A DNA stretch of 64,000 nucleotides from Roseomonas gilardii (GTDB lineage: Bacteria > Pseudomonadota > Alphaproteobacteria > Acetobacterales > Acetobacteraceae): assembly GCF_001941945.1 (NCBI RefSeq), contig NZ_CP015584.1:124001-188000 (forward strand), in the 5' to 3' direction. Shown in pieces: positions 8,228-15,942 of the stretch (its first letter is position 1; every line of letters starts with the position of its first letter). A program made the position numbers and the translations under genes. Under the pieces are notes generated by a model, which did no database searches, was not told where the DNA came from, and was given only the letters and a program-made list of their open reading frames with translations.

Positions 8228-9115
8228 CTATCCCCCGAAGATCGCCTGTAGCCGCGCGCCGAGCGCCCCGGCCTCATCGGATGACAGGGGCAGCAGCGGG
8301 GCCCGCGTGTTGGCCCAGGCCGGGTCGCCGGTGCGCGCCGCGACCAGGGCCTTCACGGCGGGGGTTACGGGATACTTCAGGAGCTCGTCCACGGCCTTGT
8401 CCATGGCGGGGTCCGCCTCGCCCGTGCCGATGATCTTCAGCAGCCGGTCGGGGTGGATGTTGGCCATGCCGGAGATCGCCCCCTGGGCGCCGATCCGCAC
8501 GGCCTGCGCCAGGCGCCGCTCGTCGCCGATGAGGATGACGAGGTCGCGATGCGCGGCCAGGAGCTCCTGCGCATAGGACCAGTCGCCGGAGGAATCCTTC
8601 ACGCCCAGGATCGCCCGGGGATAGGCTTCCCGCAGGCGGGTGATCAGGGAGACCGGAAGCGGGACCGCCGTGACCGACGGGATGTTGTAGAGGATGACAT
8701 CCCGTGCCGCATCGCCCAGCCCGTCCAGGAAGGCGCTGAACCACCGGAAGAGTCCCTCCTCGCTCGGGTTCTTGAAGTAGAAGGGCGGCGCCAGGAGGAT
8801 GGCGCGGCAGCCCTGGTCATAGGCCATGCGGGCCTGTTCCAGGGCGTCCTCCATGGCCGAGGCGGCGACGCCCGCCACGACGGAACGGCCGAAATCGAAC
8901 CCCGCCTCCTTCAGCGCCGCGAGGATCGCGCGCCGGGCGGACAGGCCGATCGAGGCGCCCTCCCCCGTCGTGCCGAAGACCGTGACGCTGCCGCAGCCCT
9001 GTTCCAGGCACCAGCCGGCCTGCGCGACCAGCCGCGCGAGGTCCACGGCGCCATCGGCCTCGAAAGGGGTCGTGAGGGCGCAGGAGAGACCGAAAGGCTG
9101 CGTGTCCCGGGGCAT
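8228..9115 (-). CDS. DapA-family (dihydrodipicolinate synthase-like) aldolase
   Basis: A 295-residue TIM-barrel class I aldolase. The signature FGTTGEGASIGL is near residue 46, the YNIP tyrosine near 140, and the Schiff-base lysine in GVKDSSGD near 167. The ATG at 9115 was chosen because AAGGGAG stands just upstream; a farther in-frame ATG at 9223 reaches into the divergent promoter. Its place opposite an L-fucose-type oxidation operon argues against lysine synthesis and for cleavage of a 2-keto-3-deoxy sugar acid to pyruvate plus an aldehyde (lactaldehyde if the sugar is L-fucose). That role is inferred from context. Confidence 0.8.
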   Translation of the reverse strand: MPRDTQPFGLSCALTTPFEADGAVDLARLVAQAGWCLEQGCGSVTVFGTTGEGASIGLSARRAILAALKEAGFDFGRSVVAGVAASAMEDALEQARMAYDQGCRAILLAPPFYFKNPSEEGLFRWFSAFLDGLGDAARDVILYNIPSVTAVPLPVSLITRLREAYPRAILGVKDSSGDWSYAQELLAAHRDLVILIGDERRLAQAVRIGAQGAISGMANIHPDRLLKIIGTGEADPAMDKAVDELLKYPVTPAVKALVAARTGDPAWANTRAPLLPLSSDEAGALGARLQAIFGG

Positions 9116-9339
9116 GTGTTCCACTCCCTTCGCCCCTGACAGGGCGGTGTTATGAAGCCGACATGTTACTCCCCTCGAACCATGTTGCAAGCTTCTCGCG
9201 GGGCGGCTATGGGAATCGCTCATGGATGACCGCCGCCTCCGTCATGGAAGGCGGCGAGCCCCGGAGAGGGCTGGGCGGCGATGGCTGTCCCGAAGATCCG
9301 GCCAGGCGGGTGATGCCGCCGAGGGAAGTGGAGGAACGT
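9116..9339. promoter_or_regulatory. Divergent promoter region of the sugar locus
   Basis: This 224-bp space separates the aldolase-GntR pair from the uptake and catabolic operon and must hold both promoters and the GntR operator. The visible candidate is ACATGTT (9161-9167) with a second CATGTT at 9181-9186, 19 bp apart, close to two helical turns. GAGGAA at 9331-9336 is the ribosome binding site of the binding-protein gene. No clear -35/-10 pair stands out in this GC-rich stretch. Confidence 0.35.
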
Positions 9340-10671
9340 ATGGCAGAGCTACGCAGGCCGACGCGTCGGCAGCTTCTCGGCACCGGGGCGGCGCTGGGTG
9401 GGATGGGCCTGTTGGGCGCCCGGCCCTCCTGGGCGCAGACCGGGATCAACTGGCGCAAGCACGCCGGAACGACCATCGAGGTCTCGCTCATCAAGAGCCC
9501 GCGCGGCGATATCCTGCAGCGCTACCAGAAGGAATTCGAGGACCTCACCGGCATCAAGGTGAATGCCGAGCAGACGCCGGAGCAGCAGCAGCGGCAGAAG
9601 GCCACCATCGAGCTGGCCTCCGGCAAGCCGAGCTTCGACGTGGTGCATCTCAGCTACCACGTGCAGAAGCGGCAGTTCGAGAAGGGCGGCTGGCTGGCCG
9701 ACCTCACGCCCTACGTCAACGACCGCGCGCTGACGCCGCCGGACCTGCTGTCGGATTTTTCCGAGGCCGGGCTCACCTTCGCGCGCGACGGCAAGGCCAT
9801 CGGCGGCCTGCCCTGGTCCGTGGACTACTGGATCCTCTACTGGAACAAGGAGCTCTTCGCGCAGAAGAAGATCGCCTTCCCGACCACCTTCGACGAGATG
9901 GTCGCCGCCGCCGAGGCGCTGACCGACCCGCGCAGCCGGACCTATGGCTTCGTGGCGCGCGGGCTGCGCAACGCCAACACGCCCGTCTGGACCACCTTCA
10001 TGCTCGGCTATGACATGCCGTCGGTGGATGCGAAGGGCGAGTTGCGCACGGATACGCCGGAGGCGATCGAGGCGGCGAAGCTCTACCAGAAGCTGCTGAG
10101 CAAGTCGGGGCCGCCGGGCATCTCGGGCTTCAACTGGGCGGAATGCCAGTCCGCCTTCCTGCAGGGCCGCATCGGCATGTGGCTGGACGGCATCGGCTTC
10201 GCCCCGCCGCTGGAGGACCCGGAGAAGTCCCGCGTCGTGGGCAAGGTCGGCTACGGGCTGATGCCCAAGGGGCCGAAGGCGCATGCCGCCGGCACCTTCG
10301 GCGACGGGATCGGGGTCGCCGCGGCCTCCTCGAAGAAGGAGGCGGCCTATCTCTACTGCCAGTGGGCGGTGTCGCGGGAGATGGGCGCGCGCCTGTTGCA
10401 GACCGGCTCCGGCGTGCCCTTCCGCAACTCCGTGCTGACCGATCCCGAGGTCCGCAAGGGGGTGAAGATGCCGGGCGAATGGGTGGATGCCGTGGCGCAG
10501 TCGGCGGCGGTCAGCCGTCTTGCCCTGCCGGTCATCATCCCGGTCACCGAGTTCCGCGACGTCTATGGCGTGGCGCTCACCAACATGATCTCCGGCGCCG
10601 ACCCGGCCACGGAGCTCAAGCGTGTGACCCAGGAGTTCCGGCCTGTGCTGGAGCGGAGCGAGCGGGCATGA
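9340..10671 (+). CDS. Extracellular sugar-binding protein of an ABC importer
   Basis: A 443-residue family 1 solute-binding protein that captures a sugar in the periplasm. The N-terminus RRPTRRQLLGTGAALGG carries a twin-arginine signal, with likely cleavage after SWAQ, so it is probably exported folded through Tat. The mature part has the family pattern (VNAEQTPEQQQRQKATIEL, SFDVVHLSY, then LPWSVDYWILYWNKELF). The ATG at 9340 was picked over in-frame starts from 9163 because GAGGAA lies just before it and it begins the signal peptide. It overlaps the first permease as ATGA and heads the operon. Confidence 0.88.
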   Translation: MAELRRPTRRQLLGTGAALGGMGLLGARPSWAQTGINWRKHAGTTIEVSLIKSPRGDILQRYQKEFEDLTGIKVNAEQTPEQQQRQKATIELASGKPSFDVVHLSYHVQKRQFEKGGWLADLTPYVNDRALTPPDLLSDFSEAGLTFARDGKAIGGLPWSVDYWILYWNKELFAQKKIAFPTTFDEMVAAAEALTDPRSRTYGFVARGLRNANTPVWTTFMLGYDMPSVDAKGELRTDTPEAIEAAKLYQKLLSKSGPPGISGFNWAECQSAFLQGRIGMWLDGIGFAPPLEDPEKSRVVGKVGYGLMPKGPKAHAAGTFGDGIGVAAASSKKEAAYLYCQWAVSREMGARLLQTGSGVPFRNSVLTDPEVRKGVKMPGEWVDAVAQSAAVSRLALPVIIPVTEFRDVYGVALTNMISGADPATELKRVTQEFRPVLERSERA

Positions 10672-11624
10672 GCGTGGCCGCCTCGGCCAGCTCGCCGGCG
10701 GAGCCGCAGGCGGCGCCGGGCGAGGCGGCCCTTTCCGGCGGCGGCAGCGACCGGCGCCGCCGGGCCTACTGGGCTTTCGTGCTGCCGGCCCTCTTCACCG
10801 TCTGCGCGGTCATCCTCTTCCCCTGGGTCTTCACCCTGTGGATGAGCCTGAACGAGTGGCGGGTGGGCGAGAGCCACCATTTCGTCGGGATGGCGAACTA
10901 CCTCCGCCTCGCCGGTGACGGGCGGTTCCTGGAATCGCTGTGGCACACACTGGTCTATACGGTGCTGTCCGTGGTGGCGCCGCTGGTGCTGGGCACGGCG
11001 GCGGCGCTGTTCTTCCACAAGGAGATGCCGCTGCGCGGGCTGTTCCGGGGCATCTTCGTCATGCCGATGATGGCGACGCCGGTGGCCATCGCCCTGGTCT
11101 GGACGATGATGTTCCATCCGCAGCTCGGCGTGCTGAACTACCTGCTCTCCCTGGTCGGCATCGAGCCCCAGGAATGGGTCTTCCATCCGAGCACGGTGAT
11201 CCCGTCCCTGGTGCTGGTCGAGACCTGGCAGTGGACGCCGCTGGTGATGCTGATCGTGCTGGGCGGCCTCGCCTCGCTGCCGCAGGAGCCCTATGAGAGC
11301 GCGCAGATCGACGGCGCCAATGCCTGGCAGCGCTTCCGCTACCTGACCCTGCCGATGCTCAGCCCCTTCCTGATGGTGGCGGTGATCATCCGGACCATCG
11401 ATGCCTTCAAGAGCTTCGACATCATCTACGCCATCACCCAGGGCGGCCCGGGCACGGCCTCGGAGACGATCAACCTGTATCTCTACAGCGTGGCCTTCGC
11501 CTACTACCAGGTGGGCTACGGTTCCGCCATCGCGGTGGTGTTCTTCGTCTTCATCGTGCTGCTGTCCCTGTTGCTGCTGCATCTGCGCCGCCGCGCGGAC
11601 CGTGCCGTGCGGGGGGCCGCCTGA
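10668..11624 (+). CDS. Sugar ABC transporter permease (MalF/UgpA type)
   Basis: A 318-residue inner-membrane permease with about six membrane segments, the first at AYWAFVLPALFTVCAVILF. The EAA loop that contacts the ATPase is visible as ESAQIDGANAWQRFRYLTLP near residue 225. It overlaps the binding-protein gene by ATGA and the next permease by one base, so the pair forms the channel of the importer. A low-complexity alanine/serine/glycine N-terminus of about 25 residues precedes the first helix. Confidence 0.9.
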   Translation: MSVAASASSPAEPQAAPGEAALSGGGSDRRRRAYWAFVLPALFTVCAVILFPWVFTLWMSLNEWRVGESHHFVGMANYLRLAGDGRFLESLWHTLVYTVLSVVAPLVLGTAAALFFHKEMPLRGLFRGIFVMPMMATPVAIALVWTMMFHPQLGVLNYLLSLVGIEPQEWVFHPSTVIPSLVLVETWQWTPLVMLIVLGGLASLPQEPYESAQIDGANAWQRFRYLTLPMLSPFLMVAVIIRTIDAFKSFDIIYAITQGGPGTASETINLYLYSVAFAYYQVGYGSAIAVVFFVFIVLLSLLLLHLRRRADRAVRGAA

Positions 11625-12445
11625 TGGCCCGCACGCTGATGCGCAAGCTCGGGATGATCCTTTGCGGGCTCCTGGTGGTTTCGCCGGCCCTGCTCTTCTT
11701 CGTCTGGATGCTGTCCCTCTCGCTGAAGTTCGAGATCGACAACGGCGCCTATCCGCCGATCCTGATCCCCGACCGGATCGCCTGGAAGAACTATGTCGGC
11801 GTCTTCGAGAGCAACAACTTCCTGCTCTATTTCTGGAACAGCATCGTCGTCACCGGCACCGCCACCCTTCTCGCGCTGCTGGTCGGCGTGCCGGCGGGCT
11901 ACGGCATCGCGCGGCTGGGGGCGCACCGCTCGGCGGTGGTGATCATGATCGCCCGCATGACGCCGGGCCTCTCCTTCCTGATCCCGATGTTCCTGCTCTT
12001 CCAGTGGCTGGGCCTGCTGGGCTCCCTGGTGCCGCAGATCGTCATCCATCTCGTGGTCACGGTGCCGATCGTGATCTGGATCATGATCGGCTATTTCGAG
12101 ACCACGCCGCTGGAGCTGGAAGAGGCCGCCATGATCGACGGCGCCAACCAGTGGGAGATCTTCCGGCAGGTGGCGCTGCCCATCGCCCGGCCCGGGATCG
12201 TGGTGGCCTTCATCCTCGCGGTCATCTTCTCCTGGAACAACTTCGTCTTCGGCATCGTCCTGGCCGGGCGGGAGACGCGGACCCTGCCGGTTGCCGTGTA
12301 CAACATGCTGTCCTTCGAGCAGGTGAGCTGGGGGCCGCTGGCGGCCGCGGCGCTGGTGGTCACGCTGCCGGTGCTGATCCTGACCATCATCGCGCAGCGC
12401 CAGATCGTCGCCGGCCTCACGGCGGGGGCGGTGAAGGGTGGCTGA
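11624..12445 (+). CDS. Sugar ABC transporter permease (MalG/UgpE type)
   Basis: The second channel subunit, 273 residues with about six membrane segments, beginning LGMILCGLLVVSPALLFFVW. The EAA loop reads EEAAMIDGANQWEIFRQVAL near residue 166. The length is normal for the family. Its ATG shares one base with the stop of the MalF-type gene, and its own stop overlaps the GTG start of the aldo/keto reductase by 8 bp, so transport and catabolism are translated from one transcript. Confidence 0.9.
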   Translation: MARTLMRKLGMILCGLLVVSPALLFFVWMLSLSLKFEIDNGAYPPILIPDRIAWKNYVGVFESNNFLLYFWNSIVVTGTATLLALLVGVPAGYGIARLGAHRSAVVIMIARMTPGLSFLIPMFLLFQWLGLLGSLVPQIVIHLVVTVPIVIWIMIGYFETTPLELEEAAMIDGANQWEIFRQVALPIARPGIVVAFILAVIFSWNNFVFGIVLAGRETRTLPVAVYNMLSFEQVSWGPLAAAALVVTLPVLILTIIAQRQIVAGLTAGAVKGG

Positions 12446-13463
12446 GCCGCGGCCCAGGCTGCCCTCGCGTCCGCTGGGGCGTTCCGGGCTGACGGTTTCC
12501 GCGATCGGCTTCGGCGCCGTTCCCCTGGGCGATCTCTATGCCCGGCTGGATGAACGGGTGGCGATCGAGGCCGCCGTCACGGCTATCGAGCAGGGCGTCA
12601 CCCTGCTCGATACCTCGCCGCTCTATGGCCATGGCCTGTCGGAGCACCGCTGTGGCACGGCGCTGCGGATCGCGGGGCGCGAAGGCGTGGTGCTGTCCAC
12701 CAAGGTCGGCCGGTGGATGGACCCGCGCCAGGGCCGTGGCGATGGCTCGGGCTATCGCGGTGGCCTGCCGCACCGGGCGGTGGTGGATTATTCGTATGAC
12801 GGCACGCTGCGCAGCGTCGAGCAGTCGCTGCTCCGCCTGGGCACGGACCGGATCGACCTGCTGCTGATCCATGACGTGGACCGCTGGACCCATGGCGATG
12901 CCGTCGAGCGGCGTTTCCGCGAGGCGATGGAAGGGGCCTATCCCGCCCTGGACCGGATGCGCGGCGAAGGGGTGGTGAAGGCGATCGGCATCGGCGTCAA
13001 CGAGAGCGCGATGTGCGCCCGCTTCGCCCGCGCGGGCGATTTCGACGCCATGCTGCTCGCCGGGCGCTACACGCTGCTGGAACAGGGGGCGCTCGACGAC
13101 TTCCTGCCCCTCGCGCTGGAGAAGGGCATCGGCATCCTGCTGGGCGGCGTCTTCAACTCCGGTATCCTGGCGACCGGGGCCGTTCCCGGGGCGAAGTACA
13201 ACTACCGGGACGCACCGCCGGAGATCCTCGACACGGTGCGACGCATCGAGGTGATCTGCGCCGCGCATGACGTCCGCCTCGCCGACGCGGCGCTGCATTT
13301 CGGCCTCGCGCATCCGGCCATCTCCTCCGTGGTCCTGGGGGCGGGCAGTGCCGAGGAGGTCCGGCGCAACCTCGCCGCCCTGGCACGGCCGGTTCCCGCC
13401 GCCTTCTGGGCCGGGATGCGGGATGCCGGGCTGCTGCGCCCCGATGCGCCCGTGCCGGCATGA
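12438..13463 (+). CDS. Aldo/keto reductase, L-fucose (D-threo-aldose) dehydrogenase type
   Basis: A 341-residue NAD(P)-dependent oxidoreductase of the aldo/keto reductase barrel family. The catalytic Asp58 and Tyr63 are in DTSPLYGHG, Lys89 in LSTKVG, and the His in LLLIHDVD near residue 146. This subgroup oxidises the C1 hydroxyl of L-fucose or related aldoses to the lactone. Start is GTG at 12438, overlapping the permease stop. Being next to a lactonase-type amidohydrolase and a FucU mutarotase makes the sugar-to-lactone role likely; D-arabinose or L-galactose remain possible substrates. Confidence 0.8.
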   Translation: MAEPRPRLPSRPLGRSGLTVSAIGFGAVPLGDLYARLDERVAIEAAVTAIEQGVTLLDTSPLYGHGLSEHRCGTALRIAGREGVVLSTKVGRWMDPRQGRGDGSGYRGGLPHRAVVDYSYDGTLRSVEQSLLRLGTDRIDLLLIHDVDRWTHGDAVERRFREAMEGAYPALDRMRGEGVVKAIGIGVNESAMCARFARAGDFDAMLLAGRYTLLEQGALDDFLPLALEKGIGILLGGVFNSGILATGAVPGAKYNYRDAPPEILDTVRRIEVICAAHDVRLADAALHFGLAHPAISSVVLGAGSAEEVRRNLAALARPVPAAFWAGMRDAGLLRPDAPVPA

Positions 13464-14359
13464 CGTCGCCGCTGCCGCCCCGGATCGACGCGCACCAGCA
13501 TTTCTGGGCCCTGTCCCGGGGCGATTATGGTTGGCTGACGCCGGAGATGGAGGCGATCCACCGGGATTTCGGGCCAGGCGACCTGGCGCCCCTGCTCCGT
13601 GAGGCCGGGATCGGCGGTAGTATCGCCGTGCAGGCCGCGCCCACGGAGGCCGAGACCCGCTACCTGCTCGGCATCGCGGCGGCGGAGCCCGGTGTCCTCG
13701 GCGTGGTCGGCTGGAGCGATCTGGAAGCCGCCGATGCTCCGGCCGCTCTCCGGCGGCTGGCGGCGGACCCGCTGCTGGTCGGGCTGCGGCCGATGCTGCA
13801 CGACCTGCCCGACGACGAATGGCTGTTGCGCCCGGCGCTGCTGCCGGCGGTGGAGGCGATGCAGGCGCTGGGGCTGGTCTTCGATGCCCTGGTGAAGCCC
13901 CGCCACCTGCCTCATCTGCTCCACTTCGCGGGGGCCCATCCCGGCCTCGCGATCGTCATCGACCATCTGGCCAAGCCCGCCATCGCGGAAGGGCCGGGTT
14001 CCCGGTCCTGGCGCGGCTGGACGGAGGGCATGGCGGCGCTGGCGCGGCTGCCGCATGTGCATTGCAAGCTCTCGGGGATGGTGACCGAAGCGGCGCCCGG
14101 CTGGACCGTGGAGGAGCTGTGCCCTTATGCGGAGCGGGTGCTGGAGCTCTTCGGGCCGGAGCGCCTGATCTGGGGCAGCGACTGGCCCGTGCTGCGCATG
14201 GCTGGGAGCTATCCGGGCTGGTGGGAGGCCACCGCTTCGCTCCTTGCCCCCGTGTCGCCGGAGGCACGGGCCGGCATCCTCGGCGGCAATGCGGCGCGGG
14301 TCTATCTCGGCAAGCGGGGGCGCCGATGCGGGCGCCAACAGGGGCACATGCCATGCTGA
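13460..14359 (+). CDS. Amidohydrolase-family sugar lactonase (L-fuconolactonase type)
   Basis: A 299-residue TIM-barrel amidohydrolase of the COG3618 group. The metal-binding start RIDAHQHFWALSRGDYGWLT is typical of L-fuconolactonase and related lactonases; later parts include VIDHLAKP near residue 170 and the terminal WGSDWPV aspartate near 235. It should open the lactone made by the aldo/keto reductase to the sugar acid. It overlaps both neighbours (ATGA upstream, 7 bp downstream). The last dozen residues are basic and unconserved, because they are read through the start of the next gene. Confidence 0.8.
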   Translation: MTSPLPPRIDAHQHFWALSRGDYGWLTPEMEAIHRDFGPGDLAPLLREAGIGGSIAVQAAPTEAETRYLLGIAAAEPGVLGVVGWSDLEAADAPAALRRLAADPLLVGLRPMLHDLPDDEWLLRPALLPAVEAMQALGLVFDALVKPRHLPHLLHFAGAHPGLAIVIDHLAKPAIAEGPGSRSWRGWTEGMAALARLPHVHCKLSGMVTEAAPGWTVEELCPYAERVLELFGPERLIWGSDWPVLRMAGSYPGWWEATASLLAPVSPEARAGILGGNAARVYLGKRGRRCGRQQGHMPC

Positions 14360-14799
14360 AGACCATCCATCCCCTCCTGACGCCGGACCTGCTCTGGGTC
14401 CTGGCCTCGATGGGCCATGGCGACGATCTGGTGCTGGTGGATGCCAACCATCCCGCCGCCGCCATTGCGCGCTCCACCGCCTCGGGCCGCCTCGTCAGCC
14501 TTCCGGGCCTGCGCATGGCCGAGGTCGCGGCGGCGATCCTGACCCTGCTGCCGATCGACGATTTCGAGCCCGGCCCGGTCCGGCGCATGGAGGTGGTGGG
14601 CGCGCCCGACGAGGTCCCGCCCATCCAGCGCGAGGTCCAGGCGGAGCTGGAGCGGGCGGTGCCGGGACTGGCCATGCAGGGGCTGGAGCGCTTCGCCTTC
14701 TATGAGGCCGCCCGCAGGGGCTTCGCCGTGGCCCAGGTCGGCGATGCCCGCCCCTATGGCTGCTTCCTGTTGCGCAAGGGCGTCATCGCCGGACACTGA
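14353..14799 (+). CDS. fucU: RbsD/FucU-family sugar mutarotase
   Basis: A 148-residue protein matching the RbsD/FucU family in length and pattern: [20 protein letters not shown] with catalytic His22, and the C-terminal [13 protein letters not shown]. Such enzymes interconvert the anomers of L-fucose or ribose so that the dehydrogenase receives the right one. The ATG at 14353 opens directly into the family's first helix. It overlaps the lactonase gene and is followed after 26 bp by the transporter ATPase. FucU is favoured over RbsD because the neighbours belong to a fucose-type oxidation path. Confidence 0.82.
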   Translation: MLKTIHPLLTPDLLWVLASMGHGDDLVLVDANHPAAAIARSTASGRLVSLPGLRMAEVAAAILTLLPIDDFEPGPVRRMEVVGAPDEVPPIQREVQAELERAVPGLAMQGLERFAFYEAARRGFAVAQVGDARPYGCFLLRKGVIAGH

Positions 14800-14825
14800 A
14801 CACGGAAAAAGGGGAGAGAGGGGAA

Positions 14826-15905
14826 ATGGCGTCCGTCACCATCAACAATGTCCGCAAGGCCTATGGCGCGCATGCCGTGATGCACGGTGTGTCCATCGAC
14901 ATTCCCGATGGCGCCTTCGTCGTCCTTGTCGGCCCCTCGGGTTGCGGCAAGTCCACGCTGCTGCGGATGGTCGCCGGGCTGGAGCCCATCACCGCCGGCA
15001 CGATCAGCATTGGCCCGCGCGTGGTGAACGACGTGCCGCCCAAGGATCGCGACATCGCGATGGTGTTCCAGAACTACGCCCTCTATCCCCACATGACCGT
15101 GGCGGAGAACATGGCCTTCGCCCTGAAGCTGAAGAAGGCGAGGCCCGAGGAAATCCTGCAGAAGGTGCGGCCCGCGGCGGAGATCCTGGGCCTGTCCAAG
15201 CTGCTCGACCGCCTGCCGCGCCATCTTTCGGGCGGGCAGCGGCAGCGTGTGGCCATGGGGCGCGCCATCGTGCGCAACCCGGCCGTCTTCCTCTTCGACG
15301 AGCCGCTGTCGAACCTGGATGCCAAGCTGCGCGTCCAGATGCGGACGGAGATCAAGGCGCTGCACCAGCGGCTGCGCACCACGATGATCTACGTGACGCA
15401 TGACCAGATCGAGGCCATGACCATGGCCGACCGGATCGTGGTGATGCAGGATGGGCGCGTGGAGCAGATCGGCGCGCCGCTGGAACTCTATGACCGCCCG
15501 GCGAACATCTTCGTGGCGAGCTTCATCGGCTCGCCCGCCATGAATCTCCTCCCCGGGACGACCGTGGAGGGCGGCGTGCAGCTCGGCGACGGGATGGTCC
15601 TGCCGCTGCCCGTGGGCTCGCCGGTCGCGCCCGGGCGCCGCGTGACCTACGGCATCCGGCCCGAGCACCTGATGGTCGGCGAGGGCGGGTTGCCGATGGT
15701 GGTGGAGGTGATGGAGCCCACGGGCTCGGAGACCCAGGTCTTCGGCAGGCTCGGGGAGCATCGCTTCATGGGCACCTTCCGCGACCGCATCCAGGCCGCG
15801 CCGGGCGAGGTGCTCCCCATCCACTGGGATACGCGCCTCGCCCATCTCTTCGATCAGGGCGACGGGCTGCGCCTGGAAACCTTCCGGCAGGACCTCGCCG
15901 CCTGA
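14826..15905 (+). CDS. Sugar ABC transporter ATPase (MalK/UgpC type)
   Basis: A 359-residue ATPase that drives the importer encoded just upstream. Walker [10 protein letters not shown] is at 36-44, the Q-loop in VFQNYALYP, signature LSGGQRQR near 135, Walker [13 protein letters not shown] near 155 and the switch His in YVTHDQ near 193. A C-terminal MalK-type OB domain follows (about 240-359). AAGGGGAGAGAGGGGAA precedes the ATG. It is the last gene of the operon, which begins at 9340. Confidence 0.92.
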   Translation: MASVTINNVRKAYGAHAVMHGVSIDIPDGAFVVLVGPSGCGKSTLLRMVAGLEPITAGTISIGPRVVNDVPPKDRDIAMVFQNYALYPHMTVAENMAFALKLKKARPEEILQKVRPAAEILGLSKLLDRLPRHLSGGQRQRVAMGRAIVRNPAVFLFDEPLSNLDAKLRVQMRTEIKALHQRLRTTMIYVTHDQIEAMTMADRIVVMQDGRVEQIGAPLELYDRPANIFVASFIGSPAMNLLPGTTVEGGVQLGDGMVLPLPVGSPVAPGRRVTYGIRPEHLMVGEGGLPMVVEVMEPTGSETQVFGRLGEHRFMGTFRDRIQAAPGEVLPIHWDTRLAHLFDQGDGLRLETFRQDLAA

Positions 15906-15923
15906 CGGGCCTGCCCGGACGGT

Positions 15924-15942
15924 CCGGAGCCGCCGGCTCCGG
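15924..15942. terminator. 8-bp hairpin between convergent genes
   Basis: CCGGAGCC (15924-15931) pairs exactly with GGCTCCGG (15935-15942) over a 3-nt loop. It fills the 37-bp space between the stop of the transporter ATPase and the stop of the siderophore receptor on the other strand, so it can end transcripts from both sides. There is no T-tract. Confidence 0.5.
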
